A stretch of 64,000 nucleotides of DNA from Dactylorhiza incarnata (Eukaryota > Streptophyta > Magnoliopsida > Asparagales > Orchidaceae): the NCBI GenBank assembly GCA_033032865.1, contig JAWHQI010000327.1, positions 558,001 to 622,000 on the forward strand, in the 5' to 3' direction. Position 1 is the first letter of the stretch, and every line of letters starts with the position of its first letter. The notes below the pieces were generated by a model that had not been told where the DNA came from, made no database searches, and saw nothing but the letters and a program-made list of their open reading frames with translations. Shown piece after piece: positions 21,570-35,000 of this stretch. A program made the position numbers and the translations under genes.

Positions 21570-22490
21570 AAACACCAATTCAGGATTGCAGGGAAATACA
21601 CTGTCGCGCGGCACGCGCATGGCCACCGCGCAGGTGTGCACGACCGTCGCCTCGCGTCGCACGCGCCTGCACGTGCAAGGCTGCCGCCACGCGCTGCGCG
21701 CTCATCCTCCGTTGTGCATAACACTCACCACGCGCGCCCGCGCGCGACCTTTGCCGGGCGCGCGCGTGTCACCTGTCTTCGATGCTCCGCCGCCACTTTC
21801 ACGCCCGACGAACCACCCGCCGTCGCCGCCTCGCTGGAATCTACCCGAGCCGCCCGCCTTGCCTTGGCTGACAGGGGGCATGTTCGTCATTTTCAAAAAA
21901 TTGGCGATCCATGTGACCGGAATGAAGTAACGATATTCGTCATCTCAAGATCCAGCCAGACGCAATTACCAGCACACATCTTCAGAAAAGCTATAAAAAG
22001 ACCCCTAGACCTTCATTTGAAGGAACACATGCAACCAGAAAGACAAGGGAGAGCTCCAAGATTTTCCGAAGAGCACTTATTACTTCGATCGCTTCTTCGC
22101 TCTGAATCCGCTCTGTTCGTTCTCAAGTCTGATCACTTCCAAAACTCTGAAGAACGCTCCTGCGAACACTGGAGAACGCTCTCGTGGAGGCTTTGAACAC
22201 TTGGATTTTCCCCCCTTTTTCTCTCAAAAAGCTTGTAAATGGAGAGGTGGCCTATCACCCTCGTGAAAATTCAATCTCTTGTAACCACCAAGGAACTAGT
22301 GGAATTCGGCCGACACAGATCCGGCCACGTGATTTTTCACCATTTTCGGATTTTTCACGCTAAACATCTCACTGTCATTGCTGTTGGTTATGTTTTGACT
22401 GTTTGCGCGTTCAGCTCAATCTCAAGCAAAGACGATCCGATTCTCGGAACCGTGAGAAAGTTGAGTGACCGCAAGAAGTATTATTGAAAT
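21570..22490 (+). repeat. Tat-type 3' LTR (approximate)
   Basis: GC-rich first half (CGCGCGGCACGCGCATGG), a TATAAAAAGA box (about 21991-22000), then the LTR-end series TTGTAACCACCAAGG, TAGTGGAATTCGGCCGACAC, TTTCGGATTTTTCACG and GAGTGACCGCAA. It parallels 18180-18414. The ORFs across it are open by composition only. Confidence 0.5.
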
Positions 22491-22805
22491 GAGTCCATGC
22501 ACAATAAAAAAAAATATAATAACAATCTATGCCAGCCACAATAACACATCAATAGATCTAATTCATGTAAGAAATCGACCTGTAGAGCAATATTAACATG
22601 CATAATTTATATAAATTAAATTCAAAAGTTTTGCTTACAAACCGATATATATTTCCTATTAATTTACTCAAATATAATTATACTGGCCGCTGCACATGAT
22701 CTCCCATGCGTGAAAATTAGCTGCGACTATTATTATTGTTCTAATGGCAATAAAAAGGCCTCTGCTCTGCTCAGACTTTCACCGAGAGTATACCGGCAGT
22801 AGTTA
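22491..22805. other. Intergenic, nothing recognised
   Basis: AT-rich sequence up to the MITE at 22806. No ORF or repeat assigned. Confidence 0.5.
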
Positions 22806-23113
22806 AAAGGCACCGTGGTTTTGGCTAGTCGCAATGCAATTTCTACGAGTTATTACGTGTCTTTTAAAAATACGTCTTTACATGCATTTTTATGAAAAGT
22901 GTTCAACACGAAAGTTGTAGATCTCACCGAGATCTACAACTTGTGTGTTGAACACTTTTCCTAAAAATGCACGCACAAGCCGTATTATCGCCCTGATTGA
23001 AACATGAGCGTAACTATAGCGAATTTTTGGAAATACGCCTTGTACAAGTGTATTTTCAAAAAATGCGTATTAACTCGGAAATTGCGGTGCGACTAGCCAA
23101 AACTGCGGTGCCT
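22806..23113. mobile_element. 308-bp foldback MITE with nested hairpin
   Basis: Termini AAAGGCACCGTGGTTTTGGC and, reversed, AGGCACCGCAGTTTTGGC continue pairing for about 50 bp (GGCTAGTCGCA...). A TTA lies just outside each end (22803-22805 and 23114-23116), compatible with a PIF/Harbinger-type target duplication. The centre is a second hairpin: 22895-22959 pairs GTGTTCAACACG..GTTGTAGATCTC with its reverse complement around ACCGA. No coding capacity. Confidence 0.7.
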
Positions 23114-24943
23114 TTAACAATTCCCGGCATATGTTTTAGTTAAGGCAAGAGAAAAATTAAATTTGTGCGGGCATCTTTTCATGAGGGAAACATTTTTCGT
23201 ACAGTACAATGCGCGTACCATCAGAGCCATCGTTTTTTTAGATGCATCAAATCTAAAGTTGTCACTTAAGACCGAAAACCGTAAACCGAATCGAAACCGC
23301 AACGAACCGGACCGAACCGTTTGCAAATTATTTGGGTTCCGATTTAAATTTTGAAACCGTGAACAACATTGGTCCTGATGCAGTTCTTTCATTTTATTAT
23401 CCGGACCAGAACCGGAACCACAATATACAAGTCTCAAGCGGTTTCAAGATTTTTAGAACCGATCTGAACAAGACCGAAGCAGAACCGAAGCGCAACCCGT
23501 TTATTAATATTTTTATATTGTTATTTTTTATAATATATTTATAATATCTATACTTACTATTATGTGTGAAATTGATGTGGTTTGAACCCAAACCACAATT
23601 GCAACAAAAGGTTCAATTTTCGACTGAACAAAACCGCACTGCATCAAAACTGTGCTGTGGTTTGACATTGGTGCGATTTTGAGTCAGTTTTTGCGGTGTA
23701 CTTTCAATTTTTATACAGTCATATAATGTATTTTCAATTTTACTCACATATTTTTCTGAAATATTTTGTTTTAAAAATATAGATATATAACTACTATTTA
23801 ATAGTAATCATGAAAGACAAATCTAATTGTAGCTGATAAATTGATCAAATTGAATTAACTAATATATTTTTCAAACAAAAATTTAATTGTAAAATAAGAT
23901 TTCAAAAACAACAATTCAAAATTATTTACCCTATGTTGAGTCATGATCTTCAATCACATGAACATTGCACGATCGTGATCTATGAATTTTTAAAATCGAT
24001 GCGGTATGTTGTAATTTTGCGATTTTGCGATTCCAGCTTTTAACTTTCAGCCCGACTTACTATATACTATACAAAAAGTACTCCCCTTGGTGTAACGCGA
24101 AATTCCTGCGCCCAGACCTCAGACTTCGAAGTCCCTCTTGCAAAAAAAAACGAACGGATATATTTTTCCCCTCCGATTTTTTATTTTTGATCTCCCTCAT
24201 TCATTAAGCCAAGTTTGATTTTGGTTCTGGTTGGAACTGATTTGAGTGATTAAAACCAGACCGAACCGCAAAGAACCGGACCATACCGTTAGTGACCGTT
24301 TTGGTTTTGGTTCTTGTTGAACCGTAACCGGAAGCGTTAACACAACGGTTCCAAAAATTATGTTGGAACCGGAACCAGAACCGGTCAAACCAAGTAGAGT
24401 TTTGGTTGTAATTTGAAGAACTGTTGCCTTAGTGGTTCGGTACACGATTTTAGTAGAACCAGAACCGAACCGGAACCATGACAGCTCTAATCAAATCATG
24501 TGCACACTCATCTTGATGTGTATTTTGATGGCTCTGATTTCACTCGCACGGTACTGTTCGTGTACGCTAGACGTACCTAAAAATTGTTCCTTCCTGAGAG
24601 GCGAGCTGGAGTGCTCACGCCATGGTTTTTTCAACCTTCGAAAAAACTGACAAAAGTTCGTGATTTTAAAGCAATGCTGGGATCCATGCACTACAGCTCA
24701 TATTATACTGATTGAGGTTGAGCGCTTTTTAGGTGCGAGAGCAAATACAGCCGTATGATCCGTGATTTTAACGATGTTGATTGTTTGCGAAAATATGTCT
24801 GTATTTGTGTAATACAATCGTATTGAAAAATGATCGTATTTTAGATCAATCATGCGCGAAAATTCATGATGGCGAATACTACTGTAGGATTGGGGTTCGC
24901 GCACGGTGATGCAAGGTGCATTACACGCACCAACTTTTTTTTC
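23114..24943. other. Intergenic, AACCG-rich hAT-like fragments
   Basis: 23265-23490 and 24210-24485 are dominated by AACCGAACCGGAACC-type motifs; the second ends in GGAACCATGACAGCTCTA, a plausible hAT terminus (reverse TAGAGCTGTCATGG). 23575-23710 is a diverged copy of 18585-18735. No transposase and no gene seen. Confidence 0.4.
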
Positions 24944-25150
24944 CTGTTTGGCACGGTGTTTTTGCTCCGGTGAGGTTGGACAAAAACGCCACCACCATAG
25001 AATGTATGTTTGGAAGTGATGACCGCCACCAATAAAAGGAAACTAGTTTTGAACATAAAAGTGGATGAAGTTCCATAGATGAGGTCGGATATTCACGAAC
25101 GACGGTTCATAACCACCGTCTTCACTACCGCCGCGCCAAACGGAGCCTGA
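24944..25150. mobile_element. MITE-like element with CGTTTGGC termini
   Basis: Left end CTGTTTGGCACGGTG, right end (reversed) GCTCCGTTTGGCGCGGCGG. The right terminal block, with GTGGTTATGAACCG inside, resembles 4467-4515. Boundaries are approximate. Confidence 0.4.
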
Positions 25151-25215
25151 ATCTCAAAATAGCTTCAACACATAATAATATAAATACGGGAAACTTGCAC
25201 AAAACCCCACTCTTA

Positions 25216-25374
25216 AGCTCCGATTGGGGGGACTTATTTTCACCGGTCAAGCGGTTACGACCGCATGAACCAGACCTTGGACTTATTTTCACCGGTCAAG
25301 CGGTTACGATTAAGGTCCGGTTCATGCAGTCGTAACCGCTTGACCGGTGAAAATAAGTCCCCCCAAACGAAGCC
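25216..25374. mobile_element. 159-bp Tourist-like foldback MITE
   Basis: The arms pair over about 60 bp: AGCTCCGATTGGGGGGACTT on the left against GGCTTCGTTTGGGGGGACTT on the reversed right. TTA sits directly outside both ends (25213-25215, 25375-25377), the PIF/Harbinger signature. The loop holds a third partial copy of the arm (GGACTTATTTTCACCGGTCA, from 25279), so one arm was duplicated in direct orientation. Confidence 0.75.
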
Positions 25375-25515
25375 TTAGTTTAGAGGAGAAGAACAATAAT
25401 TCAAAAACTGTACAAACAAACATAATTTACCTTGCTTTGCAAACAAGAACAACTAATCCAAGGATCTACTTAGCGGGTTGGTTGGACCATTTCAGCCGCC
25501 CACCTCCGGCCACTT

Positions 25516-25610
25516 TAGGCTCGATTCAAAAAAGTCGGATGCAAATCTGATCGTTCTAGGCTCGATTCAAAAAAGTCGAATGCAAATCTGACCGTTCTAG
25601 GCTCGATTCA
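25516..25610. repeat. Tandem repeat downstream of SCAR
   Basis: About two and a half copies of TAGGCTCGATTCAAAAAAGT(CG)GATGCAAATCTGA, unit about 43 bp. It lies 350 bp past the SCAR stop codon, possibly in the 3' flank. Confidence 0.75.
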
Positions 25611-25960
25611 GTCAACACAGACTCACAGTAAGATGTTAGTAGGCTATAAACAATACACACAGATTGTAAGCTGGATTATGCACTAATTACACTGCAGCTT
25701 AATTGTTGTCTTGGGGTTGGCCAAGCTGAACCTAGGCTGAACCGGGCCTAAATCAGCCAGAGCTGGGTCTGAACCGGCCAACTATAAAGGCCATGCTAGT
25801 TGTTTAACAAAACTATTATTCTATTTCATAAAAATATCAGAGTTTTATACAAATGAACCAAATAAACAACTGATCAAAACTATACAGAAAGTAGAAAATG
25901 AGGATATTTACCATTGACAGAATTTTTGGAGCTGCCATCTTCTATAGAAAGGCTAACATG

Positions 25961-26014
25961 CTAGGCACCACTCCATTCATCACTGTCATCAGCCTCATCG
26001 CTGCTTGCACAAGC
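25961..26014 (-). CDS. SCAR3: SCAR last exon: acidic ARP2/3-binding tail
   Basis: Eighteen codons [21 protein letters not shown]; acceptor TGTCAG directly upstream, TAG at 25961-25963. The Trp in an acidic context is the conserved ARP2/3 contact of the A motif. Confidence 0.88.
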   Translation of the reverse strand, partial: ACASSDEADDSDEWSGA

Positions 26015-29000
26015 CTGACATTATTAAAGAATAAACAGAAAATCGCGGCGTGAAAATTTTGATTTATTTAACATAACAAAACTATAAAGCAATCGCGGCG
26101 TGAAAATATGATGTACCTGTCGTATGGCATTAGCCTTCTCCAGTATTGCGGCGACCTTGAAATTAGTGACGTGCTGTGTCTCAAATGGCCTTGACGTTGC
26201 TGTGCGCCTCAGATTAAATGTCTGAGATTTCAAAAAAAAAAAACATAAGAAGAACTAATTTTTATCAACGGGTCAATATATTATTCTAAGTACACTAACA
26301 AAATCTATTTCACACAATAATGTTTTTACAAAACAAAATTTTTAGGGAGTTGGTTTGTAGTCCAAGTATCTGGAGGTATAAATAGGGATCAAAGAATGTA
26401 AAATTTTCATTGAATGGCTAGACCTGCAGATTTTTCTGGGGGTGAAGTGAGACATTTGGAAGAATCTTTGGAGAGAATCTCCCCTCAGGAGTTTTTGTTA
26501 GGGATGCGATCGTGGGGCGCGCGTTTACAAAGAAGAAAGCAGACACAACAAATGGCAGGAAATTACAGATCTAATTATTTTGATGTTTTGATTTATTATT
26601 GTTGGGAATCAAATCAAAGCCGTCCAAGTCATTACTTCTCTTGATGGTCCATCCGCTTAACCACCACCTGTTAACAGAAGAATTAAGTCATGTATTAGCA
26701 GTTCAGGAAGTCGATGGAGGACACCGTCAGGGGGCTGTTCGCGTCCCACATCGGGACTGAAACTCCTCCCCGGGTGGTGGTCGCCTCGCCCACCGAGGCC
26801 GGACAGAGCCAGCGCCCTGGCAAGGAGGGGTTCGCCGAGGATGGGGACCAGCCGCTTCGCGCGCGGGTACTCTTCGCGAGTCCGGCCGAGACCCCCCATC
26901 CCGAAGGCGAATACAACCCAACTCGCCCAACCCGCCTACTCGCACCCGCTAGCCCTTTTTGCGAGTTGGTGCTGACCGCTCCCGTTCCCGTAGGGTTCAC
27001 CGAACCTGCCATGAGTTTCTATGCCGGGAGCGACGACCTCATCAAGCATCTACAATGGTTCGAGGATATGGTCTCCATCAAGCAGATGACAGACGCATTC
27101 AAGTACCGGCTGTTCGCCATAACCTTCCAGGAGAAGGCCCGCGACTGGTTCCACCAGATGCCGGCAGGAAGCATCTATTGCTTCGAGGACCTGCGCATAA
27201 GTTTTCTGTTTCGTTTCTCCACGTCGAAGAAGAGAAAGAAGGGTTCGGAGGACCTTTTTCTCATCAAGCAAAGACCCCAGGAGTTGCTGAGCTCGTACCT
27301 CGATCGCTTCCAAGAGGATGTCCTCCTAGTCCAGGAAGTCCCAGGGCACACCCTGATTTTGGCTTTCAAACTGGGGCTGCAGCCAGGTTTCTTCAAGATG
27401 GAGATCACTCGCGATCCCCCGCTGTCATTTGAAGAGCTTATCAATCGGGCCGCGAGGCAGATCGAAGGAGAGGCTACTAGCCTAGAGTTTGTGGCCAAGC
27501 TGGCCCGACTGGAAGGAGGAGGAGAGGAAGAAGTCGGAGGCAGCAGGAAGGAGGTCAAGAGGAGAGAAGAGCCGAGGAAGCGAGAAGGAAGGGAGTTCCG
27601 GGAGAATAGGGGTCAACGAGACCAGGAGAGGAGGTTCCAGGTCCCGCCAAATCGGCCGGCCTGGAGACCTGCAGGAGGAGGATATCAGGAAAGGCAGGGA
27701 AGAAGATTCTCCCCCGAGCGTCGAGATCGTTGTCATTCCCCCGACCGAAGGCAAGGACAATGGAGACAGAACCAGGCACCGCCCCGGAAGGCGTATGCCA
27801 TCAGGCGGGGACGAGGACGCAGACGGGGAGGAAGACACCGACAGCCTCGAGGTGAGGAAGAGCGTCGGGCGATGCCTTACTGCGATTTCCATCGGGTAGA
27901 GAGCCACGCCACGGCTACGTGTCCGGAGTTCCAGGAGCTAAGGAGAGGAGCGGAGGAGGCCCAGGATGGGCGGCAAGAGAGAGAAGGAGGAGTGCAGAGG
28001 ATCGAAGGAGGAGCCCCCGCCCCAAGGAGGTGCGAGGACCGGGGAGATCTGGGAACTCACGGAGGAATAGGCGTCATCCACGGGGGAGCAGGGTTGGAGT
28101 CAACCCGGAATGGGAGTCTCAACGCCGTGTACCGGAGGAGTGTGGCGTCAGCCGCCCAGGTTTCACCACCAACAGGAGAGATCACGTTTTCTGAGGAGGA
28201 TATGCTGGGCAACGAAAACCCTTTCCACGACGCAGTAGTGATCAAAGCCGCGGTAGAGAACTATACGGTCTCTCGCATCCTGGTGGATAACGGGAGCCCC
28301 GTCAATGTCGTGTTCAAAAAAGCGTTTGATGCCATGAAGGTGGAGAAGAAGAGGGTTATCTCGACGGAAGGGCCGCTCTTTGGATTTGCGGGAGAAATAA
28401 AGGAAGTAGGAGGTGTGGAGTTGGTGGTGACGTTGGGAGGAACCACCAAGTGCTGCAGCTTTGTCATCGTAGACGCCCCCAGCAGTTACAATGCCATCTT
28501 TGGCAGGCCACTCATCAGTGCCTACAAGTGTGTGCCCTCCTCCTACCACCAGTGCCTGAAGTATAACCAGGGAGGTGTGCAGATCAGGATCCGGAGCGAC
28601 CCCAAGGTGGCGAGGCAATGTTACCTTAATGCTGTCAACGTGATCAGCTGGAAGGACGAGGCAGAGGCGGTGGACCTGGTGATGGAAGAAGTGGCAAGGC
28701 TAGAGGCTGCCGTGGGAGTGGAGGAGAAGGAGATCCTATCTGAAGGCGGGAGGCCAGGAAAAGTGAAGATCAGCGGGGAGCTAGAAGAAGAAGATAAGGA
28801 GAAGATTATGTCCTGCATCCAAAGGAATGCAGACATCTTCGCATGGAGCGCAGCCGATATGCCAGACGTCGATGCGGACGTCGCATGCCACCATCTCAAC
28901 TTGGACAAGGGAGTCCCTCCCATCCAACAGAAGAAGAGGGCAACCGCCACCACCCTGGCCGAGCCCATCAGAGAGGAGGTCAGGAAGCTGCTGGAGGTGG

Positions 29001-32000
29001 GGTTTGTGTCGGAGATCCAGTACCCAGGCTGGGTCTCCAATGTTGTAATGGTGAAGAAGGGGGAGGGGAAATGGCGCATGTGTATCGACTTTTCTATCCT
29101 TAATAAAGCTTGCCCCAAGGATTGTTACCCTTTGCCTAGAATCGACGAGCTAGTAGATTCGGCCGTCGGATTCCCTGTCATGAGTTTTTTAGATGCTTTT
29201 TCTGGTTACCATCAGATCCGCATACATCCACCCGACATAAAGCACGTGTCCTTCATTACCAACGACGGATGCTATTGTTATAAAATGATGCCATTCGGAC
29301 TTAAAAATGCAGGAGCAACCTACCAGCGCATGATGGACAGGGTGTTCAAAGAGCAGAAGTGGCGAAACTTGGAAGTCTACGTCGACGATCTAATGGTGAA
29401 AAGCAAGAGCGTCGAGGAGCACCTCCATGACTTGGAGGAGACCTTCGCCACGCTGCGAAAGTATAAGATGAGACTAAATCCGGCCAAGTGCGTGTTCGGG
29501 GCTGGGAAACAAAAGTTCTTGGGACACCTCTTGACTCCGGCCGGAGTAGAACCAAACCCGGACAAGGTAAAGACGATCATGGAGATGGAAGCACCCAGGA
29601 ATGTCAAGGAAGTTCAGCGTCTAACAGGTCGCCTAGCAGGGCTGAGTAGGTTCCTCTCTAGGGCAAGAGAGAAGTGCTCACCTTTCTTCAGAACCCTCCG
29701 AGACAATAAGAAGTTCGAATGGTCGGCAGAATGCCAGGGAGCCTTCGAAAGCTTGAAGCTCCAGTTGGCCCAGGTACCCCTGTTGCAAGGGCCTAGAGAG
29801 GGAGAAGATCTCTTCCTATACGTAGGAGTGGGGTCGAAAGCGGTAAGCTCGGTCTTAGTCCGCGAGGAGGGGAAGCGCCAACTCCCCATTTACTACGTAA
29901 GTCGGGTCCTGCGGAAGGCAGAACTACGATACCCCATCCTGGAAAAATTGGCGTTTGCCTTGATTATCTCGGCGCGGAGACTCCGACCCTACTTTCAGGC
30001 CCATCCGATCAAGGTAGTGACCGACCACCCTCTCCGCAGTGTCCTGGAAGGAGTAGAGCATTCTGGAAGATTGGCGAAATGGTCAGTAGAACTTAGCGAG
30101 TTCGACGTCACCTGCGTGCCCCAACTTGCCATGAAGGCCCAAGCGGTGACAGATTTTCTAGCCGACTACACCGTGGAAGTAGGCGAGGAGGAGGCACCCC
30201 AACGGGTAGCTTGGGAAGTATTCGTGGATGGAGCGTTGGGGAAGAATTCATGTGGATGAGGCATCATCCTGATCAGCCCTCAGGGCACCAGAATAGAGCA
30301 GGCCGTCAGCATTCACTTCCCCGTTACCAACAATCAGGCAGAATACGAGGCCGTAATCGCAGGACTGCACTTAGCCCAGGAGCTAGGAATCCATGACATC
30401 AGAGTCTACTCCGACTCACTGGTGGTCACCTCCCAGATCCGAGGAGAGTTCGAAGCAAGAGAACCGGTACTGCAATGCTACCTGGTAAAAGTCAAAGACT
30501 TGGTGGGCGCCTTCAAGTCTTTCTCCATACAACACGTGCCCAGAGAGGAGAACGTCCGAGCAGATCGACTGGCCAAGTATGCCCCCTTGGTCGGGGGAAC
30601 AACCACCGAATTGTTTCGGCCCTCGATCGAGGAGGGAGAGGTGATGTACATCAACCAGCCCGCTTCGTGGATGGATCCCCTGGTCACCTTCTTGACCACA
30701 GGGTGCTTTCCCTCGGAGGTCCAGGATAAACGTCGGTTCAGGTACAAGTCAGCTTACTATTTATTAAATAACGGGGTACTCTACAGAAAAACTCTATCGG
30801 GCCCCCTCGCAAGGTGTTTGTCCGAGGAGGAGGCCTCTCAAGTCCTGGAAGACATTCACGCAGGAGAATGCGGAAGCCATTCGGGGAGCCGAACCTTGGA
30901 GAAAAGGGTGCTGAGGGCGGGATACTTTTGGCCCACCATAAGAAAGGATGCGGACGAGTTCGCGAAGAGATGCTCGAAATGTCAACTCTATGCTCCGCTC
31001 CAGCTGCAACCAGCCCAGCGCCTCCGATCAATCACTGCCCCATGGCCCTTCGCCATTTGGGGAATGGACCTGGTAGGACCATTCCCTCCGGCAAGTGGAC
31101 AAAGGAAATACCTCCTGGTAATGATCGACTACTTCTCAAAGTGGATGGAAGTTAAGGCCCTGGCCAAGACGACCTCCCAAATAGTAAAGAACTTCATTTG
31201 GGGAGAGGTCATATGTAGACACGGTCTACCCCTCGCCATCGTCACCGACAACGGACCGCAGTTCGCCAGCCTCGAGCTCACAAGCTTCTGCAGCCAGCTT
31301 GGCATCGACCTCCGCTTCGCCTCGGTCCATCATCCAAGGAGCAACGGCCAAGTGGAGGCGGCTAACAAAATCATCGCCAACCTGCTCAAAAAGAAGGTAG
31401 AAAACCTGAAGGGAAACTGGGTAGAACAACTTCCCTCAGTCCTCTGGGCTTTGAGGACTACTCCCACCGCGGCGACCGGCGAAACTTCCTTCAAGCTATC
31501 TCATGGCTCGGAGGCCCTCATCCCGGTGGAGTTCGAGGTCCAAAGTCCCAGGGTGGTGGCAGCGGGCGACGGAGATGAAGGGTGGAGGCTCGAGAACGAG
31601 GAGGGGAAACTGCTCGCCCTAGATTTCGTGGAAGAACTCCGCGACCAGGCCACGATCCGCCAGGAGGAGATCAAGCGGAGGATGACGAGACACTTTGATA
31701 AACATGTTCGGATCAAACAGTTTGACAAGGGCGACCTGGTCCTCAAGAAAGTTGATGCAGCAGGAAGGTCCGCCGCTGTGGGAAAACTCCACCCCAATTG
31801 GGAAGGTCCCTACATAGTTTTCGAGGTGTTGAAAACAGGCGGGTACCGCCTACAGAACGTCGGGGGGGAACTCCTAGGAAACACCTGGAGCGGGGACGAC
31901 TTGAAACGTTTCTATTCATAAGAGCGATCTGATACCTTGTATGTTCCTCTTTACTAGTACATCGAAATAAAGATAATGTTTTTTGTTGCAAATGTGTAGC

Positions 32001-35000
32001 GCTCCGCCATCCGGGCAATGAATACCAAGTCACGAGACCCCACTAAGTCCTCGAGCAGAGTGTTGTCGTAGACCAGGTCGTGATACTGGGCTCCTCCCCT
32101 GCAGGCTGACTACTTGCCCCCTCGAGTGGGTTCTAAGTCCTCGAGCAGAGTGTTGCCGTAGATCAGGTCGTAGCACTGGGCTCCTCCCCTGCAGGCTGGC
32201 TACTTGCCCCCTCGAGTGAGTTCCAAGTCCTCGAGCAGAGTGTTGCCGTAGATCAGGCCGTGGCACTGGGCTCCTCCCCTGCAGGTTGGCTACTTGCCCC
32301 CTCGAGTGAGTTCCAAGTCCTCGAGCAGAGTGTTGTCGTAGATCAGGCCGTGGCACTGGGCTCCTCCCCTGCAGGCTGACTACTTGCCCCCTCGAGTGAG
32401 TTCCAAGTCCTCGAGCAGAGTGTTGCCGTAGATCAGGTCGTGGCACTGGGCTCCTCCCCTGCAGGCTGACTACTTGCCCCCTCGAGTGAGTTATAAGTCC
32501 TTGAGAAGAGTGTTGTCGTAGACCAGGCCGTGGCACTGGGCTCCTCCCCTGCAGGCTGACTACTTGCCCCCTCGATTGAGTTCCAAGTCCTCGAGCAGAG
32601 TGTTGCCGTAGATCAGGACGTGGCACTGGGCTCCTCCCCTGCAGGCTGACTACTTGCCCCCTTGAGTGAGTTCTAAGTCCTCGAGCAGAGTGTTGTCGTA
32701 GACCAGGTCGAGGCACTGGGCTCCTCCCCTGCAGGCTGGCTACTCGCCCCCTCGAGTGAGTTTCGTGCCCTATAGTGCTCCAAAAGCATGTTACGACCTC
32801 AGGAGAAGATGAAAAGGTGGGCGAGGTGAATACCATCAACATCCCGACAAAGCGAGCCCGACACAGCCGCTATCTCGTCGCCTCGCATGACGTCCCAGTG
32901 CGAGTACGGGAGCACTCAGCAACGTGAATCTTACGCCAACCCCTTCACGTCAGTGGCAAGAGAGGGGGGCCGAGGCGCTAGATCTACAAAAGAACCCTCC
33001 TGTACGAATCACAGTAAGGGGCGAGTACATCCTAAGGGCGAGTATAGAAAATGCGTGTGCATGAAAATTAATCCAAGTGATGAACAACATAACCAAAGAA
33101 TAGAATAAGGCGAAATATATCTATGCAAATACGAGGAGAAGGGCGAGTACACCCTAAACAAACATGCAGAGAGAAGTTTATTATTACAGATCAAAAAACT
33201 TTAAACATCCGGGCCCCCTTCTTCTGACCCGCTGGAGGAGCCCTCATCTTGGGCCTCGGTAGGAGCAGGATTCACCACCTCGCGGTATAGCTCGGGAAGA
33301 AGGGTGGCGAGATCGACCTGAGCCCCATCGGCAGTAAGCATGAAGCGGCGCCGGAGACGCTCCCGCACGAACACCGCGGTCGCGATCGCCAGCTTCCGGC
33401 GCGTCTCAGCAACTTGAGCGAGGGTGAATTGGAGGAGGGTTGGCGCGTTCGACGACTCCCCCCGGCTTGGGTGGCGAAGTTCCTCTATTTCAAACTCGGC
33501 TTCGGCAAGGCGATTACCGAGGTAATCGGACTGACGTTGCGAGGCGACGAGCTGCTCCTCCAGTTCGGATATCCGCGTCACTAGCGCCACCGCGGCTTCC
33601 TGAGAAATAAGACATTAGCTAACTTCAAGTTAGGCAAGAAGGACGGAGACGAACCAGGCTGAATACCTCGGGAGGAGGAACCTCCTTGGCCTGGAGCTCG
33701 ACTATCTCCCTGTCTTTCTCAATCATCTTCTCCTCCAACTCCGCGTGGGCGGCGCCCAAGTCGCGGAGCCGCCTGTTCGACTGAATCCCCCGCCACGCGG
33801 TCTGGTGAATCAGCTCGGCTGTCCGGAGGGCGGAGCGACAACTAAGGTTGGCCAACTCGCGGATAGGAACCTCCGCGTCATCTCGCCCGTACAGCCCAAA
33901 GATCAGGTTAAACGCATGATCGCCGACCTCCTCGAAGTCCTCCCAGGAGGGGAGGAGCGAACTCATTGAAATCCGGTTCGACTCGTGATCCCATATCATG
34001 AGGGGGACGGCCCGGGAATCCTTACTTCGCATTCCCAGCCCGTAATGCGGGTGAGTAGAAGGGTCGGGAGGCGGACTCGCCGGAAGCCCCCTGTCCTCCG
34101 CTTTTTTGGCCTCGGCTCGCTTGCCGAGGCGACTTCGGGATTTGCCCGTTCCTTGCCCTTGTCCGACGGCGAGGCCGGCTCGCTGTCCACTGTGACCACC
34201 ACCCCTGCAAGGGACCCCTCCCGGGAAGGCTCACTTGACCGTTGCCGAGAAGCCTCATGAGGGGGTAGGAGGGGGACGACACGCTCTCCTGCATTTAAAC
34301 ACGAGGCAGTTAGTAACCACCCCCACTAGGAACAGATAATCAACATCGCGAGGCGAGTAAGATTTAACCGCTCCCGGGTTAACGAAGGCGAGTTGATCCA
34401 CGCCCTGTCGCAGGAAGACGACGTCCAAGACCTTGTTCTTCAAAGAACAGTAGAGTTCGAGCGCGTCCCCCTTCAGGCGAGGCGGTCGGTACTCTACCTC
34501 CGTCTTCTGGATGGGAGCAAAGGGAATGTTACCGTAGTCGCCTCGCACCAGGACGAATTTGTCGGTCCAATGGTGGACCTTGTTGAAGGTCTCGGCGACC
34601 TTGACGCACACGCTAGTGAAAAATAAGGTGCCGTCGCTGGTCGCCTTCAGGGTCATCACTTTGCGGAAGGCGGAGAGGTTGAACTCTATCTTCTCCCCGC
34701 GGAGGTAGCAGGCATAAGCGACCAGAACGCTGATTGCGTTGGGGTTGGCCTGTGCGGGGATCGTCCCGAAGTACCGGAAGACTTGACGAACTTTAGGCCA
34801 CAAAGGCAGCCTCAACCCCACCTGGAAGTGGGCCAAGGGTATGGCAAGCTCTCCACTATAGAGCGAGTTGAGAAACTCGCCCGGCCCTGGCCGCCTCGCG
34901 GTATAGCCCGGAGGCAAGTATCGCTTCTCGACATCTGCTAACTCTTCGCCGAGGGTCTGCGAGCTGGGAAAGTTGTGCGCCCGGAAATTACGGACGCAGA

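Noticed and set aside
21586..22196. ORFs in the GC-rich Tat LTR (114 and 186 codons)
   Set aside because: Open because of GC content in LTR sequence; TATA box and LTR motifs lie inside.
32030..32842. 270-codon minus ORF with 30-residue repeats
   Set aside because: It is the translation of the 90-bp tandem array; the unit is a multiple of three and lacks stops. No domain and no independent sign of coding.
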